A DNA stretch of 55,516 bases from UBA1568 sp964488025 (GTDB lineage Bacteria > Patescibacteriota > Minisyncoccia > Moranbacterales > UBA1568). The notes beneath the pieces were generated by a model that worked only from the letters and a program-made list of their open reading frames with translations, did no database searches and was not told the origin of the DNA. The first letter of the stretch is position 1. The number at the start of each line of letters is the position of its first letter. The DNA lies in the NCBI GenBank assembly GCA_964488025.1, contig CAZATJ010000005.1, forward strand, positions 1-55,516, written 5' to 3'. Positions 34,597 through 43,166 of the stretch are shown piece after piece. The translations under genes were made by a program, and so were the position numbers.

Positions 34597-35454
34597 TCAG
34601 ATTTTTCCCGCGCTCCCGAAAGCCAGTATTTTGGCTTTTACCGCCTCCTTGACGGCGTCTCGGCTCGCTCCAAGCACCTTGCGCAGATCTGCTTCATCTT
34701 CGGATTGTAAAGACTCCCGCAAACTTCCGATAAATGCCAGACGTATCGCCGTATCAACATTGAAACAACTGATGCCCCGCTTGATAACTTCGCTGACACG
34801 GCCATTCTGCCAATCCGATGCCCCGTGAAGCACGAGCGGGATATCTACCAGACTCGCAATAGCCGTCAGGCGGTCATAGTCTGGCTCGCTCCGTTCACGA
34901 AAAAATCCATGAGCATTCCCAATCGCCACTGCCAACGTATCGATACCGGTCTCTTTCACAAACTGCGCCACTTGGTCGGGATCGGTCATATACTTCCCCC
35001 AATCTACCAGTTCCATCTGCATTTCACCGATATAAGGAACGTTGCCAAGCTCTGCTTGAACGACAACGCCACGTTCGTGGGCAAGAGCAACAATCTTCTT
35101 GGTCATCATCAAGTTATCGACATATTCCTTGCGTGATCCGTCATACATGACCGAGCTGAATCCGATTTCCATAGCCCGATCCACCACCTCGAAACTCTTA
35201 CCATGATCCAGATGGATACCGATCGGGATCTCCGGAGCATAGAGTTCAGCAATCTCTTTGGTAAGATGAAATATCGCTCGTCCTCCAGCATAATCGAAAG
35301 TCTTCTCCGTCATCTGAACAATGACCGGCGAGGAAAGTTCTTTGGCCGCCCAAATAATTGCCTGGGTCGTCTCAAGATTGACGGTATTGAACGCTCCCAC
35401 GGCATAACCACCCGCCTTCGCTTTTTCCAAAAGTTCTTTGACATTTTCCAACAT
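34597..35454 (-). CDS. fba: Class II fructose-bisphosphate aldolase
   Basis: The 285-residue zinc aldolase shows the GYAVGAFNTVNLETTQAI start, the metal/catalytic motif HLDHGKSFE (His81, Asp83, His84), the VMYDGSRKEY phosphate loop and VVQAELGNVPYIGE. It cleaves fructose 1,6-bisphosphate. It lies 11 bases after tpiA and precedes gapA, so the two triose products feed the flanking enzymes. Confidence 0.95.
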   Translation of the reverse strand: MLENVKELLEKAKAGGYAVGAFNTVNLETTQAIIWAAKELSSPVIVQMTEKTFDYAGGRAIFHLTKEIAELYAPEIPIGIHLDHGKSFEVVDRAMEIGFSSVMYDGSRKEYVDNLMMTKKIVALAHERGVVVQAELGNVPYIGEMQMELVDWGKYMTDPDQVAQFVKETGIDTLAVAIGNAHGFFRERSEPDYDRLTAIASLVDIPLVLHGASDWQNGRVSEVIKRGISCFNVDTAIRLAFIGSLRESLQSEDEADLRKVLGASRDAVKEAVKAKILAFGSAGKI

Positions 35455-35465
35455 ATTCTTTCTCG

Positions 35466-36248
35466 TTACTGGTTTGTCTGTTCCTTCAAGGCATGTTCTT
35501 CAAAAAGATTCATCATTTTTACTATCTCATAAGGAAAGAGACTCTCTCTCCCAACCAACACCCCATCCATCCCCGCTTCCCAGGATACCTCTGGAAGAAA
35601 CGTGCTTTTCACCGACCCTCCGTACAGGACCACTATCTTTTCGGCCAATTCAGCATCGAACATCTCGGTAAGAATTTTCCGGAGCAGCACTCTCACCTGA
35701 AGAAGCTCCTGCGATGTCGGCAACAGGTCTGTACCAATCGCCCAACGAGGTTCATAAGCGAGCATAATTTTTTCCGCCTGAAGCTTCGACAGACCGGAAA
35801 AAATACTCCGTACCTGAAGGGAAAGCATTCGATCCGTCTCCTGTCTCAATCGTTCTTCATTCGTTTCGCCGATGCACACAATCGGGGTAAGCGCGTATTT
35901 CAAGGCAACGGTCACTTTTTTTTTCACAATTTCATCCGTTTCTCCCTGAAGCGATCGGCGCTCACTGTGCCCGATAATAACCGAGGTCGCCCCGGCGTTC
36001 CGGAGCATAAGTGGCGATATCTCCCCCGTATACGCTCCGCTCTTTTCCCAGAACACATCCTGCGCTCCGCACGTCAGACCCGATGGCAAATGCGAGAATT
36101 CTCGAAGATACAGAAAAGGAGGACAAAGTATACCTTTGACGAAACTATAATTCCTGGCCTTGATTTCCCGCTTCAAGACGGCGATATACTGCTCCGCCTC
36201 TTCATGCGACAGCATATTCATTTTCAGGTTTCCTACCACATACAGCAT
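35466..36248 (-). CDS. tpiA: Triosephosphate isomerase
   Basis: The 260-residue enzyme has Lys9 in GNLKMN, His94 in IIGHSERR and catalytic Glu166 in AYEPRWAIGT (most homologues have EPVWAIGTG). The C-terminal phosphate loop is VLYGGSVKSTF and DGVLVGRESL. It interconverts dihydroxyacetone phosphate and glyceraldehyde 3-phosphate. It is 12 bases downstream of the galT-like gene. Confidence 0.95.
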   Translation of the reverse strand: MLYVVGNLKMNMLSHEEAEQYIAVLKREIKARNYSFVKGILCPPFLYLREFSHLPSGLTCGAQDVFWEKSGAYTGEISPLMLRNAGATSVIIGHSERRSLQGETDEIVKKKVTVALKYALTPIVCIGETNEERLRQETDRMLSLQVRSIFSGLSKLQAEKIMLAYEPRWAIGTDLLPTSQELLQVRVLLRKILTEMFDAELAEKIVVLYGGSVKSTFLPEVSWEAGMDGVLVGRESLFPYEIVKMMNLFEEHALKEQTNQ

Positions 36249-36260
36249 AGATCTCTCGTC

Positions 36261-37289
36261 TTAGGATATGAGTTTGGACCGCAGATGCTCCGCGGCAATT
36301 TCCGGCTGAATCAGAGAAACTTCAATACCCGTTGAAAGCTCGAAACCGGCCCAGGTGGCCGTGTGCGGCAAAATCTCGATATGCCACTGATAATGAGGAT
36401 ACTCTCGACCATCACAGGGGGCCGAATGAATATAGAAATTGTAAGCCGGGTCATTCAAGCCATCATACAGAGCCCGAAGAGACTGTCTCAAGACCTCCGC
36501 ACAGGAAAATTTCTCCTCATCAGTGATACGTTCAAAATAAGGATTCGGCCGCTTCCCCACTATCCAAACCTCAAAAGCGGTCCGAGAAGCGAAAGGGCAA
36601 AAGGCGATAAAATGGTCGTTTTCGAAAACAACCCGCTTCTTATGAGCACTTTCGTATTCCGTTATCACGCTATATACTTTTTCCTTATTAGAAGAATAAT
36701 ACCGTTCTGACCCATCAAGCTCAAGCTCGATATAAGGCGAGATAACAGGGATAGCCATAAGCTGAGAATGAGGGTGAGCAATCGATGCTCCGGCCTCTTT
36801 CCCGTGATTATGAAAAACCTGGATGTAATTGACACTTTTCTTATTCATGAGGTCAAGATAACGCTCCTGATAGGCATCAATCACCTCGGCCACCTGCCAG
36901 GTATCAAGAAGCGCCAATGACCGATGTGGATCGCGAGTCACAATCACCTCATGATAGCCAACGCCGTTCATGGCAAAATAGGGACCCTCGGAAAGTTCTT
37001 TGGCTGTCTTGCCACGCGAGAAGGCGGGATATTTGTTCGGAATCACTCGCAAACTCCAGTCATCATTCTCACTACGATAGATCAGAACGTCTTTTTCCTG
37101 ACCGCTTTCTTCAGGGTTTTCAAAAGGGTCAGACTCATTCTGTGCTGGAATCCGTGGTATCTCGGCAAAAGCATCTGGTCGCTTGGCGCGGCCGGTAGCA
37201 ATAACCACCCAGTCACCGGTCACGATGTCCTGACGCAACTCTGATTCTTGTATGATTTTCTTTGGTTTTTTTTCTTGTTCTGTCATCAT
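36261..37289 (-). CDS. galT: Galactose-1-phosphate uridylyltransferase family protein
   Basis: The 342-residue HIT-superfamily protein carries the nucleotidylation motif HPHSQLMAIP and a C-terminal HYQWHIEILP. RQDIVTGDWVVIATGRAKRPD and VIPNKYPAF at the N-terminus are typical of GalT. Family members exchange UMP between UDP-glucose and hexose 1-phosphate. The zinc-binding Cys pair of the E. coli enzyme is not seen, as in many bacterial relatives. Specificity may differ (ADP-glucose-type members exist). A TTG at 37313 could extend the frame, but ATG codons at 37289 and 37286 are better. Confidence 0.85.
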   Translation of the reverse strand: MMTEQEKKPKKIIQESELRQDIVTGDWVVIATGRAKRPDAFAEIPRIPAQNESDPFENPEESGQEKDVLIYRSENDDWSLRVIPNKYPAFSRGKTAKELSEGPYFAMNGVGYHEVIVTRDPHRSLALLDTWQVAEVIDAYQERYLDLMNKKSVNYIQVFHNHGKEAGASIAHPHSQLMAIPVISPYIELELDGSERYYSSNKEKVYSVITEYESAHKKRVVFENDHFIAFCPFASRTAFEVWIVGKRPNPYFERITDEEKFSCAEVLRQSLRALYDGLNDPAYNFYIHSAPCDGREYPHYQWHIEILPHTATWAGFELSTGIEVSLIQPEIAAEHLRSKLIS

Positions 37290-37326
37290 TTTTCTTCTTT
37301 GTTTTTTTGCCAATCGCTTTTTCCTG

Positions 37327-38100
37327 TCAGTTCTTTTTTATTTTTTGTTTCGCGTACTCCTCGATACGATAGGCGCCGGAAAGCAATCGCCACTTCGTTT
37401 TGAAAAGATCAATCAATACCTGAATAAAGCCGTTCGGGCCAGTAAGCGATACCGTTGACCCCTCCTCATTCATCCAACGCACCGGCATCTGCTTCACTTT
37501 GAATCCGAGTTTTAGGGAAAGAATCACCAATTCAAAATCAAAACCGAACCGATCCACCACCATGCGACTGGCCACCTCTTGTGCTGCCTCGGCAGAGAGT
37601 GTCTTGAACCCGCACTGCGTGTCGGGGTAGACCCACAACCCGAGCACGATGCGGATAAGCCAGTTGCCGCCCTCCCCCATGAATTCTCGATACTTAGGCT
37701 GATGAACTTGGATGAATGATCCTTCGATCTTCCGAGAACCGATGACGACATCGTACCCGGCTTCAAGCTGCGGCAGGAATGTATCGAGATGGCTGATAGA
37801 CGTCGAACCATCGGCATCAAGAAATACCCGGTACTTCCCCTTGGCCGCAAGCAACCCCTGACGGACGACGTATCCCTTCCCATGATTCTCGTCATTATCA
37901 ATCACCTGCAAATAGGGAATTTGGAGAGCATAATTGCGTGCCACCTCCGCCGTATTATCCGGAGAACCGTCTTCTACGACAATAATCTCATACGTATAGC
38001 TCTTCCCCTTCAGATACTTATCAATCTCCAAAAGATTGCGACCGATACGCTCCCCTTCCTTATAGGCAGGGACAATGACCGAAAGAAATGGTGTTTCCAT
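37327..38100 (-). CDS. GT2 family, ALG5-like polyprenyl-phosphate glucosyltransferase
   Basis: The 257-residue GT-A enzyme starts PFLSVIVPAYKEGERIGRNL, followed by EIIVVEDGSPDNTAEVA, the VFLDADGSTSISHLDTFLP DxD region and GSRKIEGSF. The CGFKTLSAEAAQEV and FDFELVILSLKLGFKVKQMP parts match dolichyl-phosphate beta-glucosyltransferase-like proteins. It would make a polyprenyl-phosphate hexose, the donor type used by GT39 enzymes such as those at 15884-19433. No membrane helices are seen. Function is inferred from the family. Confidence 0.87.
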   Translation of the reverse strand: METPFLSVIVPAYKEGERIGRNLLEIDKYLKGKSYTYEIIVVEDGSPDNTAEVARNYALQIPYLQVIDNDENHGKGYVVRQGLLAAKGKYRVFLDADGSTSISHLDTFLPQLEAGYDVVIGSRKIEGSFIQVHQPKYREFMGEGGNWLIRIVLGLWVYPDTQCGFKTLSAEAAQEVASRMVVDRFGFDFELVILSLKLGFKVKQMPVRWMNEEGSTVSLTGPNGFIQVLIDLFKTKWRLLSGAYRIEEYAKQKIKKN

Positions 38101-38142
38101 AGAAAAAATGACGGGCCAATAAAATCTCCGAATGACACTGGT

Positions 38143-38151
38143 ATTGTACCA
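38143..38151 (-). promoter_or_regulatory. Extended -10 promoter for the ALG5-like gene
   Basis: TGGTACAAT on the minus strand is a TGn-extended -10 box with no good -35. It lies in the 72-base gap after ruvX and would start the ALG5-galT-tpiA-fba-gapA transcript. Confidence 0.45.
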
Positions 38152-38172
38152 TAAAAAGAACCCTACCGACAG

Positions 38173-38568
38173 TTACGAGGAGGATGTTCTTTCAAGAAAG
38201 CTCTGAAGGATGAGGCGGGCCGCTTCGGCATCGTCATGGGACGAAACCTGATGGTAACCCTGAGCGATCAGGTTCTGCTGCGCCATTTTGCTCGTAAACA
38301 TCTCGTCCTGATACTCCACTGCCACTCCGAAACGCTCAGCTAAAAGTTTCCCCAGTTTTTCACCTTCGTGCTCTCCTTGAAAATGATCATTTTTGTGAAT
38401 ACCGATCACCACCGTTCCAATTTCTTCTTTTTGAAACAATCCTCCGATAGTGTCCAAAATGGTATCATCATTTTTCAACACGCCATAAGCGATCGCCAAG
38501 CGGGTTTCCGCATGCGCCAACGCCACCCCTATTTTAGATTTTCCCCAATCAAGACCCAAGTAATTCAT
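38173..38568 (-). CDS. ruvX: YqgF/RuvX putative pre-16S rRNA nuclease
   Basis: The 131-residue RNase H-fold protein starts MNYLGLDWGKSKIGVALAHA, with the catalytic Asp in strand one, VVIGIHKND, VEYQDEMFTSKMAQ and the C-terminal HDDAEAARLILQSFLE helix. The family processes the 5' end of 16S rRNA and was earlier named Holliday junction resolvase. The frame is open to 38742 but that extension is Arg/Pro-rich and lacks family character, so I start at 38568. Confidence 0.87.
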   Translation of the reverse strand: MNYLGLDWGKSKIGVALAHAETRLAIAYGVLKNDDTILDTIGGLFQKEEIGTVVIGIHKNDHFQGEHEGEKLGKLLAERFGVAVEYQDEMFTSKMAQQNLIAQGYHQVSSHDDAEAARLILQSFLERTSSS

Positions 38569-38786
38569 ACTCCGTTTAAGATTCTTGGAAGATTTTTCAA
38601 GTGATGCTTTTTTCTTTCTCCTGGTGCCGTCGGTAACATTTATAATGAGCGTGCCGGTAACAGTCGGGCGTGACTGACGCCCTGGTACAGGACAGCTCCC
38701 TGTTCGGCGTAGTGAGTCAAAGACGTTCGACGGCCACGACAAGGGAAGAAAAAAGTTATCCTTGAAAAAATCTTTTACCTGTCCAT
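38569..38786. other. Spacer between map and ruvX
   Basis: There is no gene I trust here. Small hairpins occur: GGGCGT-GACTG-ACGCCC and ACAGG-7-CCTGT on the plus strand near 38665-38705. The minus strand has a TATAAA that could serve ruvX, without a -35 box. Confidence 0.4.
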
Positions 38787-39560
38787 CTATATTCTCGTCA
38801 AAATTTCCGCCCCACTCTCCGTAATTACCACCGTATCTTCAAAATGCGCCGAGAGTTTGCCATCAGTCGTGATGAATGTCCAGTCGTCAGGCGCGATACG
38901 CACCGCGAACCCCCCTTGATTAATCATCGGTTCCAACGCCAGGGTCATCCCCTTTTCGATAATGAAGTCATGCATGTGGCGCGACGTATAATTCGGTACC
39001 TGAGGATCTTCATGCAGTTCCCGTCCGACACCATGCCCTACCAGATCGCGCACCACCGAGAAGCCGTGCGCCTGAACGAAATTCTGTACGGCGCTCGCGT
39101 AATGAGAAATCGGCGCCCCAGGACGAAGCTCGGCAATACCGCGCTCCAGACTCTCCCTGGTCACAGTCATCAACTCTTCCGCTTCTTTTGAAATGCTGCC
39201 GATGGGCAATGTCCGAGCCATATCCGATACCATCCCCTCAAAACGCATGCCGATATCGAGTTTCAAAAGATCACCTTCTTTTATCACGCGCTCCTTCCGA
39301 GGGATGCCATGTACCACCTCATCATTGAGCGACACGCACAGGCTCGCCGGAAAAGGTCGTCCCGATCCGCTCTGGTAGCCCTTGAAAATTGGAATGCCGC
39401 CCGCTTCCCGAATCAGCCGCTCGGCCAGCACATCGACTTCCAAGGTGGTCATTCCCGATCGTACCGATTCCATGACCACAGCCAATACAGAAGCTAGACG
39501 CTTCCCTGATTCCCGTAAGCGTCTGATTTCGTCATCGGTTTTTATCCACTGTTTTGACAT
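38787..39560 (-). CDS. map: Type I methionine aminopeptidase
   Basis: The 257-residue enzyme removes the initiator Met. The five metal ligands are visible: Asp in KLDIGMRFEGMVSD (two), His in VGHGVGRELHEDP, Glu in MTLALEPMI and Glu in FEDTVVITE. The ATG at 39560 comes one base after the adk stop, as expected in the secY-adk-map arrangement; upstream in-frame codons would overlap adk. infA and the S13-S11-S4-rpoA block do not follow. Confidence 0.95.
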   Translation of the reverse strand: MSKQWIKTDDEIRRLRESGKRLASVLAVVMESVRSGMTTLEVDVLAERLIREAGGIPIFKGYQSGSGRPFPASLCVSLNDEVVHGIPRKERVIKEGDLLKLDIGMRFEGMVSDMARTLPIGSISKEAEELMTVTRESLERGIAELRPGAPISHYASAVQNFVQAHGFSVVRDLVGHGVGRELHEDPQVPNYTSRHMHDFIIEKGMTLALEPMINQGGFAVRIAPDDWTFITTDGKLSAHFEDTVVITESGAEILTRI

Positions 39561-39561
39561 A

Positions 39562-40224
39562 TTAGTCGGGACGAACGCTTTCGAGTATACGTTTGAATAC
39601 CTTGTATGTCTCCTGGTTGCCGTCAACGTGAAGCAATTGTCCCGTGCCTTCGAAATACTTCACTACCGGCAAGGTCTCTTTCTGAAAAATCTGATGGCGT
39701 TTGCGTACCCCTTCTTCGGTATCATCCGCCCGCTGAATGATGCGTCCGCCGCAGTAACGACAGGGTTTTTCCTTGTCAACCAAACTCTTTCCCAGAATAT
39801 AGGTGCGCTTGCATATCTCGCAAGCATAGCGCTTGGAAATACGTTCCACCGAAACAGCGGCCGGCACATCGATAAAAATCACTTTATTCAGAGACCGTTT
39901 CGACTCTTTCAAAACATCAAGGACTCTTTCGATTTGGCTTTCTCGACGCGGGATGCCATCGATAAGCAATCCGACGGTTTCCGGAACATACTGCACCGCG
40001 TCGGTGAGTACGGCAAAAACCACATCATCCGGAACAAACTCTTGCTTGACGTTGATGATATCATTGACCTGCCGACCCAATTCGGTATCATGAGCCGCGA
40101 CGGCGCGCAGTTCGGCCCCGATATCGATATGGGCCAAATGAAGCGAGCTCTTCAAAAGCTCCGCTTGAGTGCTCTTTCCGCTCCCGGCCGAACCGAGCAG
40201 AATGTAGGTATCTTTGAGGGGCAT
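39562..40224 (-). CDS. adk: Adenylate kinase
   Basis: The 220-residue kinase has the P-loop GSAGSGKST at 11-19 (most adenylate kinases have GPPGAGKGT), the GLLIDGIPRRESQ motif and a zinc-type LID with CEIC and CRYC. It equilibrates ATP, ADP and AMP. The TTG at 40266 would only add an unmatched tail, so the ATG at 40224 is chosen. It sits between secY and map. Confidence 0.92.
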   Translation of the reverse strand: MPLKDTYILLGSAGSGKSTQAELLKSSLHLAHIDIGAELRAVAAHDTELGRQVNDIINVKQEFVPDDVVFAVLTDAVQYVPETVGLLIDGIPRRESQIERVLDVLKESKRSLNKVIFIDVPAAVSVERISKRYACEICKRTYILGKSLVDKEKPCRYCGGRIIQRADDTEEGVRKRHQIFQKETLPVVKYFEGTGQLLHVDGNQETYKVFKRILESVRPD

Positions 40225-40309
40225 TTTTGCAGAAATAATAATTAACTTTAAAACTCGAATTTCCAATCAATGTTGAATGACGAAATTTTAAATTTCAAAA
40301 TTTGTTTTC

Positions 40310-41581
40310 TTAAAACGACTCGTAGCTCCGCATGGTCAGCTGACTCTGAATATGTTTCACGGTTTCGAGCACCACTGAAACCACGATGAGGACACTGACG
40401 CCACCCAGGGAAAAGGACTGGATACCGGTCATGCCCTGCACCACAAACGGCAGTACCGCGATAGCACCGAGAAAGAGCGATCCCGCCAGAGTGATGCGGT
40501 TAATGATGTGGTAGAGATAGTCGGCCGTCGTAGCGCCGGGTCGAATCCCGGGAATATACCCTCCCTGCTTCTGCAGGTTTTCTGAAATCTTTACTGGATC
40601 GAACACGACGGCAGTGTAGAAATACGTGAAAAGAACCACGAGCACGAAATAGGATATCCCATATACCCACTGGTTCTGAAGCCAAGCACTGACACTGACG
40701 GCGATGGCCGCCACCTTGACATTAGCACTCTGGGCCAAGAAGTTTGCCATCATGGTCGGGATGAGAATGATGGACACCGCGAAAATAATTGGGATAACGC
40801 CCGCCTGATTGACCTTGAGTGGCAGATGCGTCGCCGAACCGCCATACACCTGAGCCCCACGCACCCGCTTGGCATAGGCTACCGGTACGGTACGTTGTCC
40901 CTCATTGATAAAGATGACACCAGCAACTGTAACAGCGGCCAAAAGAAGAAATATGAGATAGGTAAAAATCTGTGATGGATCCCAAGTCGAAACGAAACGA
41001 GACAAAGACGTTGGCAGACTGGAAACGATGCCAGCGAAGATAATCATCGAAACTCCGTTCCCCAAGCCCTTCTCGGTAATGAGCTCCCCTAGCCACATGA
41101 GGAAAATCGTCCCGGCGGTCGCGCTCGCGATGATGACAATCATAGTAAATGGACTAATCTCACCCAGAATATTCTGAGAACGAAGCAGCGAGAGCATGCT
41201 GAAAGACTGAAGCGCGGCCAAAGGAACTGTCAGCCAACGCGTCCACATATTGAATTTCTGCCGTCCTTGCTCGCCCTCTTCTTTGTAGAGACGTTCGAGG
41301 CTCGGCACCAGAGTAGTCAAGAGCTGCATGATAATGGACGCGGTAATGTACGGGGCCACGCCCAAAAGAACGATAGAAATATTCGACAAACCGCCACCAG
41401 AAAAAATATTGAGCAATCCCAAAAAAGCATTCTCTTCAAAGAGCCTTTTCAAAGCCAGAACATCCACTCCGGGGAGAGGAATGTTGGCAATCAGACGATA
41501 GACAACCAAAAGACCGAGAATGAAGAAAATCTTATTCCTGAGTTCCCGCACTCTCCAAATATTGAAGAAGGTTTCGTTCAT
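40310..41581 (-). CDS. secY: Protein translocase subunit SecY
   Basis: The 423-residue channel protein has ten hydrophobic helices, the N-terminal RNKIFFILGLLVVYRLIANI, the plug region following LLNIFSGGGLSN, and the cytoplasmic loops GEQGRQKFNMWTRW and ENLQKQGGYIPGIRPG. It forms the core of the Sec translocon. An 84-base gap separates it from L15, and a TATACT at 41609-41614 on the minus strand could be an internal promoter with no clear -35. Confidence 0.97.
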   Translation of the reverse strand: MNETFFNIWRVRELRNKIFFILGLLVVYRLIANIPLPGVDVLALKRLFEENAFLGLLNIFSGGGLSNISIVLLGVAPYITASIIMQLLTTLVPSLERLYKEEGEQGRQKFNMWTRWLTVPLAALQSFSMLSLLRSQNILGEISPFTMIVIIASATAGTIFLMWLGELITEKGLGNGVSMIIFAGIVSSLPTSLSRFVSTWDPSQIFTYLIFLLLAAVTVAGVIFINEGQRTVPVAYAKRVRGAQVYGGSATHLPLKVNQAGVIPIIFAVSIILIPTMMANFLAQSANVKVAAIAVSVSAWLQNQWVYGISYFVLVVLFTYFYTAVVFDPVKISENLQKQGGYIPGIRPGATTADYLYHIINRITLAGSLFLGAIAVLPFVVQGMTGIQSFSLGGVSVLIVVSVVLETVKHIQSQLTMRSYESF

Positions 41582-41608
41582 GTATATTTCTTGCGCTTCC
41601 TATGACTC

Positions 41609-41614
41609 AGTATA
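41609..41614 (-). promoter_or_regulatory. Possible -10 box upstream of secY
   Basis: TATACT on the minus strand lies 28 bases before the secY ATG. No recognisable -35 box lies 17 bases upstream, so this is a weak call for an internal promoter. Confidence 0.3.
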
Positions 41615-41665
41615 CCGTATTCACCGACTATCTTCTAGAATTCTTTCGGAGAGAACCTGTATACG

Positions 41666-42082
41666 CTAGACCGTGAAAGCTTTTCTCGCAGTCTCCGAAG
41701 CAAGAACATCCTCTCCGAGAGAAAGTTTTTTAGAAAGTGTTCCCGTAGCGACTATCTTCACGCCCTCCAGAAGAGCTTTTTTGCTGACTACCCGCTTTTC
41801 CACCAGCAGAATCCGGGTGACGACATCGCCATCCGTAAGCACGCGATCAAGATCGGAAAGGGTTACTGTATGTTTCTTCGGGTGAATCGACTTGAAACCA
41901 CGCACTTTTTTCATGCGTTCGAGGAGTGTCGAACGACCACCCTCAAAGAGCGGGTCAACGGAAGCTCCGGATCGTGATTTCTGTCCATTAGAACCACGTC
42001 CCGCTGTCGTTCCGGTCTTACCACCGCGACCGATGCGCTTGCGCTCTTTTCTTTTGGCTACTTTCAATTCATGAATTTGCAT
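41666..42082 (-). CDS. rplO: 50S ribosomal protein L15
   Basis: The 138-residue protein has the Gly/Arg-rich N-terminus GRGGKTGTTAGRGSNGQKSR and a C-terminal VRVLEKKVV-like fold (ILLVEKRVVSKKALLEGVK). It follows S5 by 23 bases with no L30 gene between, the typical CPR arrangement. Confidence 0.95.
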   Translation of the reverse strand: MQIHELKVAKRKERKRIGRGGKTGTTAGRGSNGQKSRSGASVDPLFEGGRSTLLERMKKVRGFKSIHPKKHTVTLSDLDRVLTDGDVVTRILLVEKRVVSKKALLEGVKIVATGTLSKKLSLGEDVLASETARKAFTV

Positions 42083-42105
42083 AAACGTGCTTTAAAAACC
42101 AGAAA

Positions 42106-42663
42106 CTATACCGTTATTCCCTCTTCCGCCGCTTCCACCGATACCTCTTTTGATCCGTCTTGATGAGTCGTCGCAGTCACAGGAGCTTTCGGGACACGGG
42201 GAGCCTTAAGCATTTGCAGTGCCTTAATGGTCACCCGGGCGACATTCAAAGGATTCGATGCTCCGAGAGATTTGGAAACAATATCCTTCACTCCCAAAAG
42301 ATCTACCACGGCACGGACTGCGCCACCGGCGATGATTCCCCGACCAAGAGAAGCCGGTTTGAGCAGTACCCGAGCGCTGCCGAGTTTGGCTGAAATATCA
42401 TGAGGTAAGGTACCCTCCGCCAACTGCACGGTAATCATGTTCTTCTTGGCATCGTTGTAAGCTTTCTTGATGGCATCAGAGACATCAGATCCCTTGGCCA
42501 CACCCACACCGACTTTTCCTTTACGATTTCCAATCACAAGAGTGGCGCGAAAACGAAAACGACGTCCACCTTTCACCACACGCGTCACGCGCGCCAAATT
42601 GAGCAGTTTCTGGTCAAACTCCGGTTTCTCGCGTCGCCCCATTTTTTTCCCTTGCTTTGCCAT
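42106..42663 (-). CDS. rpsE: 30S ribosomal protein S5
   Basis: The 185-residue protein has the double-stranded RNA-binding N-domain (LNLARVTRVVKGGRRFRFRA), the VGVGVAKGSDVSDAIKKAY loop and the GIIAGGAVRAVVDLLGVKDI helix. A C-terminal tail of about 25 residues (VTATTHQDGSKEVSVEAAEE) extends the usual length. S5 supports decoding accuracy. Confidence 0.96.
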   Translation of the reverse strand: MAKQGKKMGRREKPEFDQKLLNLARVTRVVKGGRRFRFRATLVIGNRKGKVGVGVAKGSDVSDAIKKAYNDAKKNMITVQLAEGTLPHDISAKLGSARVLLKPASLGRGIIAGGAVRAVVDLLGVKDIVSKSLGASNPLNVARVTIKALQMLKAPRVPKAPVTATTHQDGSKEVSVEAAEEGITV

Positions 42664-42700
42664 ACGTTTATAGTGTGCGAATCACTTATGATTACTGGAT

Positions 42701-43057
42701 CTAAATACGGATACCGCCTTCACGGAGCGCTTCTGCTACCGCTTTTACTTTTCCGTGATACCGATAACCCGATCGATCAAACACGGCCTTCTCTATATGA
42801 AGCTTTACGAGATGTCCGGCCAAAAGCTTCCCGATAGCCGCGGCGCCCTCTACGGTATTCTTGGGAGACTTCCCCAAATCAGCCAGTTTGGCATGAGCCA
42901 CGGTCTTTCCAAGGACATCATCGATGGCCTGAACAGAAATACTCTTCAGACTGCGGAACACCGAAACACGAGGGCAATCACCGGTACCGGAAATCTTAGC
43001 CCGGATACGGCGCTTGCGCTCGAATCGCTTCACTTTTTTCACTTCTCGCTTCAACAT
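42701..43057 (-). CDS. rplR: 50S ribosomal protein L18
   Basis: From the ATG at 43057 the protein has 118 residues, the normal L18 length, beginning MLKREVKKVKRFERKRRIRA and ending with the DRSGYRYHGKVKAVAEALRE 5S-binding part. An in-frame ATG at 43120 would add 21 residues (MADEVRKLRKLQANEANEAK...), but that tail is entirely encoded by the intergenic hairpin repeat, and the same peptide start appears in other copies that are not attached to genes. Both starts lack a Shine-Dalgarno, so protein data would be decisive. Confidence 0.92.
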   Translation of the reverse strand: MLKREVKKVKRFERKRRIRAKISGTGDCPRVSVFRSLKSISVQAIDDVLGKTVAHAKLADLGKSPKNTVEGAAAIGKLLAGHLVKLHIEKAVFDRSGYRYHGKVKAVAEALREGGIRI

Positions 43058-43062
43058 ATATT

Positions 43063-43162
43063 TAGCTTCGTTAGCTTCGTTAGCTTGTAGCTTCCTTAGC
43101 TTCCTAACCTCATCAGCCATTATTTCTAATAAGCTAGTGAAGCTAAGAAGCTAATGAAGCTG
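43063..43162 (-). repeat. AGCTTC hairpin repeat R1 (L6-L18 junction)
   Basis: About 100 bp. On the minus strand, iterated AGCTTC(A/T)TTAGCTT units face iterated AAGCTAACGAAGCT units across a central TATTAGAAATAATGGCTGAT loop. The two arms can form a stem of about 30 bp. The central ATG is in frame with L18 in this copy. Confidence 0.85.
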
Positions 43163-43166
43163 TTCT

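Noticed and set aside
38569..38742. 58-residue N-terminal extension of RuvX
   Set aside because: Arg/Pro-rich, without family similarity; the RNase H fold starts exactly at the ATG at 38568.
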